A stretch of 64,000 nucleotides of DNA. Source: Voacanga thouarsii. Taxonomy: Eukaryota > Streptophyta > Magnoliopsida > Gentianales > Apocynaceae. How positions within the stretch are numbered: the stretch's first letter is position 1; the number at the start of each line of letters is the position of its first letter. A program made the position numbers and the translations under genes. The notes below the pieces were generated by a model. It worked only from the letters and a program-made list of their open reading frames with translations, did no database searches and was not told the origin of the DNA. The stretch is from contig JANUWF010002121.1 in NCBI GenBank assembly GCA_026120185.1, forward strand, positions 619,501 through 683,500, in the 5' to 3' direction. Positions 45,076-56,745 of the stretch are shown here, in pieces.

Positions 45076-47692
45076 TTCTTAGCTAAGGTATTTACTTGTT
45101 TGCTATAAATTTTCTAGTTTAGACAAGCTATGAAAGGTCCAAAATCCTCATGCTTGCTTCTAGCTTTTGCACACAAAAAATGGAGTACTTGATTTGCAAG
45201 GAAGAAATGATGCCCAAGCTGCCCATATTCAAAAACAACCTAGGAAGAAGAACCAAAGTTAATTTTCTAGTTTTTTACCATAACAAGAACAACCAAAAAT
45301 GTAGTTCTTTAGGTAAATAATTTGGGTGATTTAATTTGAAAAACAAACCACACTATTAATCCTCCCGTGTTTCGTCCAAATGATCTCCAAAAGCTGGAAT
45401 TTTTTTAAAAATTCCAAGTCCAATAAAATCTAAAAGATATTTTATAAAAAAATTAAAAAAAAATCAGAAATAAGAATTTTTTAAATTCAAATATACTAGT
45501 ACATGGATTGCTAAAATAATGAAGATTAAAAATCCTTTAGATTTTCTTTCAGACAAGATCACATGATTAGAATATTACCATTGTGTCTCCCCAAGACAAC
45601 ATTCCTAGTTTCATGGAATGTAAGAAATAAAATTCAAATATTAGTTAGGATAATTAAAAATAATACTTAGTAAATGGGATTTGAACTCAAGAGCTTAGGA
45701 ATTAACCACAAAGTTCTAACCACTTAACCACATTAATTCATATTCTTATTTTCCCAACCTAGTTCGCTTCCCTTCTACAACCTAAATCTCTTCTTATCCC
45801 ATCTCTAAGCAAAATTTCCTAATTTTCACCAACACTCATCTAGCATAAATAAATCATAAAAGCCACATATAGCAATTTAAAAATGCACAAATTCACCCAG
45901 AAAGAATATATTCGTACAATATGCCATGGAATGCAACTCTTCCCTCTAATTCTAGGATAGTCTTAGGTAGGGTTTTACAACAATCTTGTTTCTTCCTCAA
46001 GCCATCTTCGGTAACACTCTATTACCTATGTACCCTATTAGAGCAGGGGATGTCACCCAATCCTTAGGACAAGTGGTCTTTATAACTAGGACTCATAGAA
46101 GAAATGAAAGAAATTATCCAAATTTAAACTTATTACAACTCAAAACAACATATAAATAAGTCTCAAAATAAACAAATGTCTGCTAGAGTCTCTTAAATGA
46201 AATACATGCAGAACAAGTCTTCAAAGATAGGTAATCTTTAATCAAAAACCTTCACAGCAGGATTGACCTGAAAGCATGTCATAAAAAGGTGGTGAGACGT
46301 AAAACTCAGTAAGCCAGTGTGTGCTTAGGGGGCTTCAGGTAACGCAATTCATGTATGCAAGTTGAGAAACTTTTATAAAAGTAAAGTGCTGGCAAGCCTC
46401 AAATAAATTTCACAAGGTCAGGAGTGGTGTTTTCCTTTCAAATGCCATACATTGTATAAAATAAAAGCAACCACTCAAAAGAAATAGCCATAGCACCACA
46501 CTTTGTGCACCATGACAAAAGAAGGTTCAGGATGCCATAATTTGTGCATTCTTACATAAGGTAGGTGTATGGCTTACCAGGTAAGATACTCCTCCACCTC
46601 TACCCCCAAACTAACCGGTTGTCTATTTTGGAAATACACAGTCCACCTGATCGTTCTTGCTAGCTCAGATTGGTATGATCTACGGAACTGGCATTGTATT
46701 CGGGAAGGATTCACCCCTCAGAGTGGCCACCTACTGAGAGACTTATCCTAGTCCTTCAAAGACTAATCCTAATAGTCTATCCTTATTGAGTACTCAATGT
46801 TATATTAGTCCCTTTTGGGAAAAGAAGAACCATCCAATGTGTTTTCTTTGAAATAGCAATTATGGTTTCCAAAATTCTTGTCAAAGTTAGTTTTTAGAAA
46901 AAGTTTAGCATTTTATGTAAAATTGCTTGTTCAAATTGAAATTGTTTGATTGACAGGAAAAGAAAAAGGAAAATTGTCCATAATTGCATCCATAGTACAT
47001 TTTCATGTGTACATCATGTTTTGACTTGCAAAGTGATTTTGATCTTCAAACCAATTTATGCAAGGACTTACCTAATCTCTTGCTTTTCCTTGATACAACA
47101 ACCTTCCAAGTTGGTTCAAGACAAACTAGCCTCGCCTAGGGTAAGTATAGGGTATAAGTCCCAATATCCAAACAACACTTGCTTAAATAAATAACTCTCA
47201 GCCTAACATGCTTTGGATCAACTAGTTACAACAACATCCAGTTAAGGCAAAAATGCCTTAAGCTTTAACATTAATTGATAAAGTATTTTATAGAATAAGA
47301 TTAATTTGATAAGTCAAAATAAATAGGTGTTATAAATAATAAATAAATAATAATATTAACTATTTATTAAAAAATAATAAGTAAAATTAATAATAATTTC
47401 TAATAATATATAATAAATAAATTATTTTAATAATAATAATAATAACCAATAATATTTATTGTTAGAAATAATATATTTGTGTAAATAAAAGTTTTAGTAA
47501 GACTAACCCAAAATAATATGAATATAAAAGATATTTGATATTAATTAATTTTGAAAATAATATTACAATTAATTCTGAAAATATTACTATTTGCTTATCT
47601 AATAAAATAATAATATTTTAGGTAATTATTATTTTTGAAAATGTTAAGGTTTACCGAAATTAATAAATTAAATTAAATAATGATACTAATAA

Positions 47693-47700
47693 TTTTGATG

Positions 47701-47768
<68 letters not shown>
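47693..47768. repeat. (TAA)n microsatellite
   Basis: About 70 bases of an uninterrupted TAA/ATA repeat lie within the AT-rich part of the G1-B LTR. Confidence 0.95.
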
Positions 47769-48391
47769 TGTAAGGATAATAATATTAGTAGTAAAAGTAG
47801 CTCTAATAATAATTTTTAATGACCATATTGAATTTACTAGTACAAAAATTTATATATATTCATACACACATATATTCAATACATAACATGCTAATTTGCC
47901 CAAAAATAGCCTTGTAATAACAATTATCACAACAAGGGTGATACAAACTAATAATAATATTATCTAGGAATTTATTGACAAAAATAACATCATGGGAGTA
48001 TAATCAAACAACGGTGGTATAATGTCCTTCATTCATCACAACAACTTACTAGGGACATAAAGCCTTTAATCATAATGTACTAATGAGCTGCTCCTAAAGC
48101 ATAATCCATACTTCATAAGTCTCAATATTCATTTCAATCTTCTTGTCTTAAATTTATTCCCTTCACCAACATACATATCTTCAACCTAACATTATTCGAT
48201 CAACCTATTAATTCCATCTTCTAAAAGCCTTAAGTTCAAAATTTTAAGAAGAAGGTCATGAAAGAAATACATGTTTGATGATTGTTGGAGTTGAAGATGT
48301 TGTATAGTGAAGTGAAGGTCCTTGAGTACCTGAGGCCTGAGGAGTCCTTCTTTGATTAAAGTTTGTTCAAGAATGGCCACCAATAGTTTGG

Positions 48392-48393
<2 letters not shown>

Positions 48394-48447
<54 letters not shown>
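48394..48447. repeat. (GA)n microsatellite
   Basis: About 54 bases of pure GA follow 'tttggcc', the same LTR position as the shorter GA runs at 31184 and 43271. Confidence 0.95.
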
Positions 48448-48451
<4 letters not shown>

Positions 48452-50335
48452 TTAAGATTATGATGAAATGGTGATGAAGAAGTGAAGAAGGAGCAAGGTG
48501 ATTGAAATTACCTTCTTGATGTTCTTGTTCTTGAACAAAAAGCATGTTTGATCCAAATGAAAGATCAACTTTAGTGGTTTTAGTGTTATGGAGTGTGCTA
48601 TGGATGAGTATAGGCTGCATCCTAGTTGATTTGAGAGTTTTTGGAGTGATTTGGGATGAATAGAGGTGATTGATGATTGAAGAAGTTTAGTGTGTGTTCT
48701 TGGTGTTCTTGAGAACACAAGAGAAAACTGAGAGAAAATGTTTTGTGAATGCTTGGTGTGTGATGGCTGAATGGCCTTGCTAGAGGAGGAGTTTTGACTA
48801 TCCTAGGGGAAGAGAAAGAGAGTTCAGCTATTTTGAATTTTAAAACGAGGAAAATGTGGAGATGTTTGAGATAGAAGATTTGGTAATGGTGTTTTCCTCT
48901 TGAAGGTTTCTTATCCTTCAATGTTGGGTGGCTAGTCTAGCTATGTTTTGATTGTGAAATGGAGGAGTGTTTCAGCCGTAGAGCTGACTGAAAATGGCTA
49001 TACAAGAGAGGAGAAAATTCTGGTTTATTCATCTAGCTAGGTGAGAGTTTGATGGAGGAAAAGCTGGAATTTAATTTTTAAGTTCGAAAAGTTTTGAATG
49101 GAGTAAAGTTAGGAGTGGTTTGAGGTGTGTTAATGGAGCTCTAACGGCCATAGTGTGTTAAGAAGACAACATATTCAGTCCACGGCCTCAAGGTGGCCGA
49201 AATTGCTAAAGATAATTAAGGAAAAAATTGGTTCTTGACTTTGCTAAGCAAGATGGAAAAATTCTACTTTTAGCTACAAGAATTCTTAGGATATGGAAGG
49301 ATTTTTTAGCAGAATTTTCGAACCATTTTGAAATGAATTTACAGCTGAAACTTAGGAGTGTTTGAAGGCCCATTAATGGTGGTTTTCCAGCCAGGGAAAG
49401 TATCTGGTGTTCTTATGCATGAGTTGACGGCTCAACTTCCATGTCTAACTCTTGGTATTTTGCTCAAAAATTTCTGGTTTGGTAAGGCTGTACAAGCTGC
49501 AAAATTCCAAGGCATTTTCAGCTTTCCTATTTACACAAAATGGTTGGTTGCTAACAAGAATTATATAGGCAAATGTTGCTGCAATTTTCGGAAATCAGCC
49601 AAGAAGGATTGCTAGAAAAATTTCCAGATTTAAACCGAAACAAGAACAAGAATAAAATGTAGTTCTTGGAAGAAAAGCTATGGGGATTTAGTTGAAACCC
49701 ACCTACCTATTTTCCTTCCTCAATTTCAGTCATTTTCCTTTCCCAAAAGCTGAAAATTTCAAAAATTCAAGCCAAGATTTATCCAAGACGTTTTATAAAA
49801 ATTGAAAGGAATTAAAGAAATAGGGGTATTTTCAATTTAAATAGGTTAGGACAAGGATTACTAAAATGATGGAGGCCAAAACTCTTCTAGATTTTCTTTT
49901 AGGACAAGATCATATGGTTAGGACATTACCATTGTGTCTTCCCTAAGACAACATTCCTAACTTTAAGGAATGTAAGAAAAGCGAAATTCAAACATTGGTT
50001 AGGATAATTAAGAATAAACCTTAGGTGAAGGGATTTGAACTCAAGGCCTTAGAGATTAAATCACAAAGCTCTAACAACTTAACCATACTAACTCTTATTC
50101 TTATTTTTCCAACCAAATTCTCTTCCTTTCTAAGCCTCAAACCTTCTTCCTAATTTGACCTTAAGCAAAATTTCCTTTTTACCCTTACTACTTAACAAGC
50201 ATAAATAAACCATACAACCCTTATATCATAATTCTAAGGCACACAAATTCATCCAAGAAATATATTTTCGTACAATATGATATGATATGCACCCCTTCCC
50301 TCTAACTCTAGGGTAGATTGAGGTGGGGTTTTACA

Positions 50336-50349
50336 TCCTCCCCTCCTTA
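50336..50349 (-). other. G1-B polypurine tract
   Basis: The minus strand reads TAAGGAGGGGAGGA directly before the 3' LTR start TGTAAAACCCC. Confidence 0.9.
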
Positions 50350-50379
50350 GAAGAATTTCATCCTAAAATTCAGCATGTA

Positions 50380-50560
50380 CCTTTATCTCAAGTCGGGGTA
50401 TTTCTGCTTCACCCATTCTTCTATCTCCCACGTGACATCTTAGGTGCCATGATGCTCCCACTACACCTTTACCATTGGTATCTATTTATTCCAGAAAGTC
50501 TTGATACTTAATTCTAAAATTTTAACTGGTTTCTCCATGTAGCTTAAGTCGTGTTACAAT
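50380..50560 (-). pseudogene. pol: G1-B pol: chromodomain-like C-terminus
   Basis: The minus reading is YMEKPVKILELSIKTFWNK*, then IPMVKV*WEHHGT*DVTWE and EIEEWVKQKYPDLR. The order of an aromatic/Pro start, I-L-E, 'I-P-x-V-K-V-x-W' and 'A/V-T-W-E-x-E' fits the chromodomain-like (CHD) region at the end of Tekay-type integrases, thought to steer insertion to heterochromatin. There are three internal stops. Confidence 0.7.
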
Positions 50561-51380
50561 ACTAGCAGTTCATCGTTCAGAACATGCCCTGGGTCAGCAT
50601 TGTACTTCTTCAGCTGAGACACATGGAATACATCTTGTATTCCAGTCAAACCATTTGGCAAATCTAGCCGATACGCAACTGGTCCAATTCCTTCCATGAT
50701 TGGAAACGATCTCAAATATCTTGGATTCAGCTTTCTACCTTTTGGATGCTTCAAGATTCCCCTACTCAAAGTCTATCTCCAAAACACATTGTCTCCTACC
50801 TGGAATTCCAACTCCATTTGCCTATTGTCTACATAACTTTTTTTGTCAGCTTTGAGCCGCTTTCAACCTTTCTTTGATCAGCTTCACCTTATATGACATT
50901 TCTTGAATGTGGACTTCTCCAAACTTACTTATATGACCGTCTTCCGTCCAACTCCAATACAAAGATACTTGATACTTATATCCATACAACACTTCATACG
51001 AAGCCATACCAATCGAAGATTAGTAGCTATTATTGTAAGCCAACTCCTCATAAGGTACGCAGTCAATCCACTTATCCCCAAAATCTAATATGCAAGCTCT
51101 TAACATATCTTCCAATATCTGAAAAACCTTTTCTGACTGCCATCGGTTTGCGGGTATGCCGTTGTGCTGAACTTTAAGTTAGTTCCCATTGACTCTTGAA
51201 ACTTAGCCCAAAATCAAGACGTATACCTTAGGTCTCGGTCAAACACGATACTCGAAGGTACTCTATACAATCTGATTATCTCCCACACATATGTTTGAGC
51301 TAACTTTTCCATTGAATCCCTTACTTTCACTAGAATAAAATGCACTGATTTATTCAATCTATCAACCACTACCCATACCC
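50554..51380 (-). pseudogene. pol: G1-B pol: integrase, N-terminally deleted
   Basis: The piece at the right starts inside the catalytic core, [15 protein letters not shown] (first Asp), then VPSSIVFDRDLRYTS (second Asp), and after frame changes SxAYPQTDGS-like sequence near 51170. The C-terminal part is in 50554-50769: LSPRYLRSFPIMEGIGPVAY-like, then LDLPNGLTGIQDVFHVSQL, the conserved G-P-x-x-Y / VFHVSQL end. The zinc-binding N-terminus is missing because RNase H sequence joins the core directly at about 51381. Confidence 0.82.
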
Positions 51381-52440
51381 GGCTCCATATAAATAATGTC
51401 GCCATTTTTTCAGCACAAAAATAATGGCAGCCAGCTCTAAATCATGCGTCGGATAATTGACTTCGTGAGGCTTCAACTTCCAAGAGGCATAAGCTATTAC
51501 CTTCCTATCCTACATCAATACTACCCCCAAACCTTCCTTAGATAGATCTGTATACAAAGTGTAGGGTTTATCTCCTTCTGGTAAACTTAACACTGGAGCT
51601 ATCATTAATCTCCGCTTCAGCTCTTGGAAACTTTTCTTGCACCTCTCACTCCAGACAAAAGGTACATATTTCCACAACAATTGGGTCATAGGTGATGCAA
51701 AGGTTGAGAACTCCTTAATAAATTGCCTGTAATAACCAGCCAACCCTAAGAAGCTTTTGATCTCGGTGATGTTCTCCGGCTGCTTCCAATCTGAAACCGC
51801 TTCAACTTTTGCTAGGTCCACTTTGATTCCATCCTTGTATACCACATGGCTAAGAAATGAGACATTATCCAATCAAAATTCACATTTGTTAAATTTGGTA
51901 TAAAGCTTATGTTCTCTGAGCTTCTTCAATACCAACTTTAGATGCTCTACATGATCCTCTGGGCTCTTAGAATATATAAGTATATCATTGATGAATACCA
52001 CCACGAATTTATCTAAATATGGTTAAATACCCGGTGCATCAAATCCATAGACACTGTGCATTAGTCACCCTAAAAGGCATTACCATAAACTCGTAGTGAC
52101 CATATCTAGTGTTAAAAGTCATCTTGGGAATATCCTCCTCCTTAATTCGCACTTGATAATATCCTACCTCAAATCTAGTTTGGAATAATTGGAGCCTTGC
52201 AATTGGTCAAATAGCTCATCAATTAAAGGTAGGGGATATTTATTCTTAATAGTCAGATTATTCAACCCCCGATAGTCGATGCACAACCTCAAGGTCCCAT
52301 CCTTCTTCTTCACAAATAGTACAAGGGCTCCCCAATGTGATGTGCTAGGCCTTATGTAACCTTGCTTCACCAATTCTTCTAGCTACTCCCTTATTTCCTT
52401 CAATTCTGTTGGAGCCATTTGATATGGGGTCCAAAATACA
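51381..52440 (-). pseudogene. pol: G1-B pol: reverse transcriptase and truncated RNase H
   Basis: It begins after the copia insertion with VFWTPYQMAPTELKE, then [40 protein letters not shown] and [15 protein letters not shown] (52164-52373). The palm reads [11 protein letters not shown], where the first Asp of the usual FIDD is Asn (plus strand 51987-51989). The thumb and RNase H start follow in 51510-51872 ([33 protein letters not shown]). RNase H stops after KKWRHYLYG, where the deletion joins integrase. Stops and frame changes lie between the pieces. Confidence 0.87.
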
Positions 52441-52445
52441 AGTTC

Positions 52446-54279
52446 TGTTGGGAGATATGACCTCTTAGACTAGGTTTCTGATGTAAATATCGAATGTTTT
52501 AATAAAAGAATTTTTTTTCAAAAATTGTTTGTGAATTTACAGTTTTATTTGTACACAATTACATTTGGAAAAGACCCATTGTGTTTAAGTAAATAGTCCA
52601 TGTGAATAGAGGTCTTTCACAGTAAGGTATGGATCGCGGGTTACTTAACACAAACATTTATTTTTAACCAATTGATGAGAATGGAAATCTCATCATATTT
52701 AGGTTATTATATTGTGAATTCCAAATGGGGAATCGCTTACCTTTAGCCAGTGAGTAGTCCACTCACTTCATAACATAAGCATGTTTCGAATACGTAGAAC
52801 AGGACCTGTAGTAGTGATTTCTTAAAAGCACTATATGATGGTAGAAACCTAGACTGTCACTGCTACAGCGTGAACTAGTACTCTACGACTTGAGTATGAG
52901 TTAGTGGTCTGATGAAGCTGGAAGCATGTACTTTGATATGCTATAGTTGAGATTCTATCGTTGGGCTAATATACTTGCATGTTGGGTATGTGTGACTAGT
53001 TAGTTAAGATAGACTTATACAAGATAGTTTCTATACTATATCGCCCCTTGGGGATGTCTGAATAATCTAAATATCCAGGGCCCTAGGAAACATGACTTTG
53101 ATGTTTGCTTTAGGGTAGCTCCCTAAGAAAGCAAAAACAATCCAGAAAGTCGTGGATCATTGGACTAGAGGCCTAAGGATGGTACATGTTATTTAGAGAG
53201 GTGTTAGTACACTTATTTCTCTCCAAATGTACGGCGATGTATAGAGGGTATTTTAGTCATTACACCTGTAGGTCGGAAACTTTGCTAACGCAGCATTGTC
53301 CTTAGGGTCAATATTTTCCTATAGTGATATTAGAAAATATTTAAAATGTAAAATATAGCTATTTATATGGCAAGTGTATTTTGGTCATTTTAGTAATCAA
53401 GGCGGAGTATCTTTTGATCCCTAGTATAGACCGTGAGTCCTAATTAAATATAAGCTAAGGAATTGATCTTAAATTAAATGAAATTTATTTTATTTAAATA
53501 ACCTATTTAATTGTTGGGCTAGAATAAAATAAAGGTCCATGGAGAGAAAAAATTAATTAAATTAGTTTGGTGGGTTAATTAATTATTCAGGGATTTGGCC
53601 CAGTTTGAATAATTAAAGATTTACCTGGGACTAAACTAATATAGGCTTATTTATTGGATTAGTTTATTTGGATTGGGAAATTAATTATTTGTTGGGCCAA
53701 TTATTTAGTTCTAATTAGAATAATTAATTAAGTCCAAAAGATTAAACTAAGAGTTCAATGGCCCAATCCAGTTTAACCTAGGGTTTTATTTAGGTTAAAA
53801 CATGAGGATTGGAGATAACGTGGTTGTGACACACACACACACTCTCTCTGAGAGACGGCTTCTTCTCTGTGAAAGAAAAACAAGCCAGACGTCTCTCTCT
53901 CTCTCTGTGCAGAAAAAAAGTTCCTTAGTCTGTAGTTGTTCACCAAACGGATTTAGGCAGGCCATATACTGGAAGATAGAGAGTTTAGCATTCACCTATA
54001 TGCAAAGACGGAGTAGGAGGCTTGCAGGAATCGCACCAGAGGCTTTCACCAGCACACCTACCTTGGTTGCGCACATTCTGGTCTAGCCAACTCTTAGGAC
54101 GTGGAAAAGAGGTAAAAAAATTTTAACCTCGGAGTCCCGCAAGAGCACAACCGGCGCCGACTAGGATTGCCGGAGCCGGCGCCAGCTCTATTCGGGAATC
54201 CCCTGTTATTTAGTTTTTCCAGTTTTTTTATCTTCGCTTCCACTACGTGCCCTATGTTTTCCGCTTTCTAAGCCTATTA
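52446..54279 (+). mobile_element. Copia-4 5' LTR, ~1.83 kb
   Basis: It begins TGTTGGGAGATATGACC. The end is put a few bases before the PBS; the canonical CA is not preserved. Several GGCCCA/TGGGCC motifs occur at 53515-53765, and CA and CT microsatellites at 53830-53910. In the first ~230 bases I count roughly 13 differences from the 3' LTR by eye. Confidence 0.88.
54138..54215. other. GC-rich paired-palindrome module (Copia-4 LTR end)
   Basis: ACCGGCGCCGACT at 54150-54162 and AGCCGGCGCCAGCT at 54174-54187 lie near the 3' end of the 5' LTR. The equivalent part of the 3' LTR (62890-62965) is more degraded. A third GC-rich copy sits in the leader at 54620-54690. Confidence 0.85.
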
Positions 54280-54281
54280 AT

Positions 54282-54293
54282 TGGTATTAGAGC
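54282..54293 (+). other. Copia-4 primer binding site
   Basis: TGGTATTAGAGC differs by one base from the initiator-Met site TGGTATCAGAGC and is placed just after the 5' LTR. Confidence 0.88.
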
Positions 54294-55946
54294 ATGAAGG
54301 TTTTGTGAAAATATAGGGAGCATCCATCTAGATGAATAAAACTAGACACATATGTGTGTTTAAAATTGTGATCCATCGCTGTTTATCGTATGGATAGATT
54401 CTCTGTTAAACCTCGCGGGTAGAGGTATAGGAGATTTGTAATTTACTGTTTTTCTTAGCAAATTGTGTAAGCCCAATGTTTATGGGTATAGGCAATTGTT
54501 GGTTTTTGTTAATTTTATTATATTTGGTTTGAAATCGGGGAGCCATCAAAGCCATAAGTTGTGCAGAAAAACGGGGGAAATTTGCAGAGGAAATTCACAG
54601 AAAAAAAAAACTGCAAGAAGAGTCGGTCAGACCGCAACCGACGCCGGCTTGGGTCTGGAAGGCCGGTCCGCGCGCTGGTTTCTCGTTGGTCCTGGTTCTG
54701 TGTAGCGGATGCAGTGGACCACAGTGCAAATGGGTGCATGATCCAATGTGGGGGTGCAGTGGACTAATGAAAATTTTTTTAATTCTTTCCTTGTAATTTT
54801 TCTTGCGTTTTCTTTTTATTTTGGGGTCCATACCAGGCGAAGTTAATATTTTACAATAGTTAATATTCAAGGAATATTTTTGCATGAAAAATATTAGTAA
54901 GGGATTTTAGAATTAAACAAGACCATTAATTAATTAATTAATGTGTTTAATTCTATTATCTGGACACTTAGGTTTAAAAATAGAAGAGCATGAAAACGTC
55001 TACTATTTTTTAGCATGCTCTTTATTTTTGTACCTATGTGCACATTTTGTCAAAGACCAAAGTCTTTGGGAATGTTTTGACAAGGAAAAATATTTTTTCT
55101 ATGAATTAAATGATTATTTTAACTTGAACAAAAATTAATCCTTAGATATTTTCTCAAAGGATTTAATCCTTGATATAGAAAATATGTTGGATTTAGATAT
55201 TTTTGTAAGGTTAAAATAGAAAACCATTTTTTTTTAATTTTGGTACAAGAAAAATTATTTTGTCAAATAAACTTGAGACCAAAGTCTCTAGAAAGTTTTA
55301 ATTGGAAAATTTTTTAAATCATTAATTTTTTAACTTAAATAAAATTAGTCCATGGGAAAAACTCTCAAAGGATATAAATCTTGACATAGAGTTTTTTATG
55401 AACTTAGACATTTTATTTTTGAGTTAAAGGAAAACTTCATGGAAATTTTCAAAAGAATATTTTTCAGAAAACCCTTGTTTTAAAAGACTAAGTGGGAGAA
55501 AGGTTCCAAGGCCCCATGGCTTCCATCACGATCCTCATTAGAGATCGTGGGTCCCCTCGCGTCACCCTGGGAGTGAACCCGTATAGGATGAGGATACCAC
55601 AAGGATCTAGATCTAATAGAGGGATGTAATTAATAACCCAGGGCACATACTATGATCGGCCAGCCCCTCGTTGGAGGTCATAGTGCGAGGTATGTCCATA
55701 GGAAATGAGAGGAAACGGCTATCCCCTCGATGGAATTATCTTCTAAATGGTTACCTAGAAGGGAAATTAATTTGTGGTGGTTAACACACTTAACTTAGGA
55801 AATTGTTAATCTTCCCAAGAAGCTATGTCAGTTTTCCTAAGAGCTAAATTGATTATTATCAGTTTTGATAATAAGGATAAAGTGCACATATTTGTTTTGT
55901 TTTCACAAACTAAATTTTTTTTCTTTTATTTTTCAATTTTTTAGAA
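54294..55946 (+). other. Copia-4 leader (between PBS and gag)
   Basis: This is about 1.65 kb without a supported ORF; the small frames at 54463-54885 and 54941-55138 lack any recognisable content. It includes a GC-rich island (54620-54690) and a hairpin with a seven-base-pair stem, CACGATC (55527-55533) with GATCGTG (55543-55549). 'agtgggaga' near 55490 resembles a PPT but is out of place. Confidence 0.75.
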
Positions 55947-56745
55947 ATGGTAGGAGGTTCTTTTAGTCCATTGGCCGTTATTCTCAGAAAGAATAAGTTA
56001 ACAGGACCAAACTATGTGGACTAAAAAAGGAACCTGGACATAATACTCACAGCGGAAGAGTATAAGTATATCCTTTACGAAACCTACCCTGTTATCGGGG
56101 AGGTTCCATAGCCGAGGAGTGTGAGGTTGAGAAGGTATGGAAGAAGGCCGACTAGATGGCTCGTTGTTACATGTTGGCCTCCATGTCTAATGTGCTCCAA
56201 TCCAAACATGAGCACATGACCACTACGTATGACATGACCCAATCATTAGCCATGATGTTCGCATATAAGAGTCGCCCCGCAAGGCAGGAGGCTCTTCGAA
56301 CCATTATTAACACTAAGATGGCTGAGGGAGCATCAGTCAGAGAGCATATGCTCAAGATGATTGCTGCTTTCAAGGAGGCAGAAATATTAGGGGCTGTTAT
56401 TGACCCCGAGAGCCAAGTGGACATGGTTCTTGAATCTTTACCGGGTTCCTTTACTCAATTCAAGTTGAACTATAACATGAACAAGTTGAACATGGGTTTA
56501 ACTGAGTTGATGAAGGAGCTCCAGATAGCGAAGAATGTCATGAAGGCACAATCTAATGCTATGATTGCTAAGACTTCATTTTATAGAACTGGGCCTAAGC
56601 CCAGGAAGTTCAAGAAGAAGAATGGGAATGTAGTGGCCCAGCCCAAGACCCAGCCTAAAGACAAACCCAAGAGCAAGTGCTTCAAATGTGGAATGAAGGG
56701 ACATTGAAAAAAGGAGTGTCCGGATCTTTAAGCCAAGAAAAATCC
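55947..56745 (+). pseudogene. gag: Copia-4 gag
   Basis: It starts at ATG 55947 (MVGGSFSPLAVILRKNKLTG, then PNYVD*KRNLDIIL). The first Trp of the Y-x-x-W-K/R-R-N-L motif is a stop. After a frame change the 183-codon piece 56156-56707 holds the gag core (ARCYMLASMSNVLQSKHEHM, SLPGSFTQFKLNYNMNK). It ends in the zinc knuckle CFKCGMKGH*KKEC at 56678-56719, where the Trp after the His is TGA. Its role is the particle and RNA-binding shell. It resembles Copia-1 gag in layout but not closely in sequence. Confidence 0.85.

Larger units (their letters stand above)
41190..45979 (-). mobile_element. Truncated G1-type LTR, part 2
   Basis: It resumes after Copia-2 with 'gatccttcaaagactagtc', continuing the block cut at 34805, and ends GGGTTTTACA at 45979. 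It includes a 411-bp tandem duplication in the AT-rich middle (42051-42860), a GA run (43271-43284) and an inserted ~1-kb segment (about 44042-45075). Only 30 bases separate its end from the next LTR at 46010. Those bases (45980-46009) hold no recognisable feature. Confidence 0.8.
46010..50335 (-). mobile_element. G1-B 3' LTR, 4326 bp
   Basis: The left terminus is degraded (GGTAACACTC for TGTAACACCC). The right terminus is GGTGGGGTTTTACA at 50322-50335, next to the PPT. It contains (TAA)n at 47699-47768 and (GA)n at 48394-48447. The reading frames with poly-Ile, LSLSLS or similar are microsatellite translations. The length agrees with the solo copy at 28802-33155. Confidence 0.87.

Noticed and set aside
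45980..46009. 30-bp gap between two LTRs as a functional spacer
   Set aside because: Too short and without motif; probably leftover of the older target sequence.
47680..47886. Poly-isoleucine frame
   Set aside because: Translation of a TAA microsatellite.
48192..48921. Frames with LSLSLS repeats and neighbours
   Set aside because: Translation of the GA microsatellite and flanking LTR sequence.
52440..52450. TTCTG as the Copia-4 target duplication
   Set aside because: It would overlap the LTR start and leave the G1-B reading frame two codons too long. AGTTC/GGTTC fits the frame better.
54463..54885. Several overlapping frames in the Copia-4 leader
   Set aside because: No domain, both strands, GC-rich noncoding leader.
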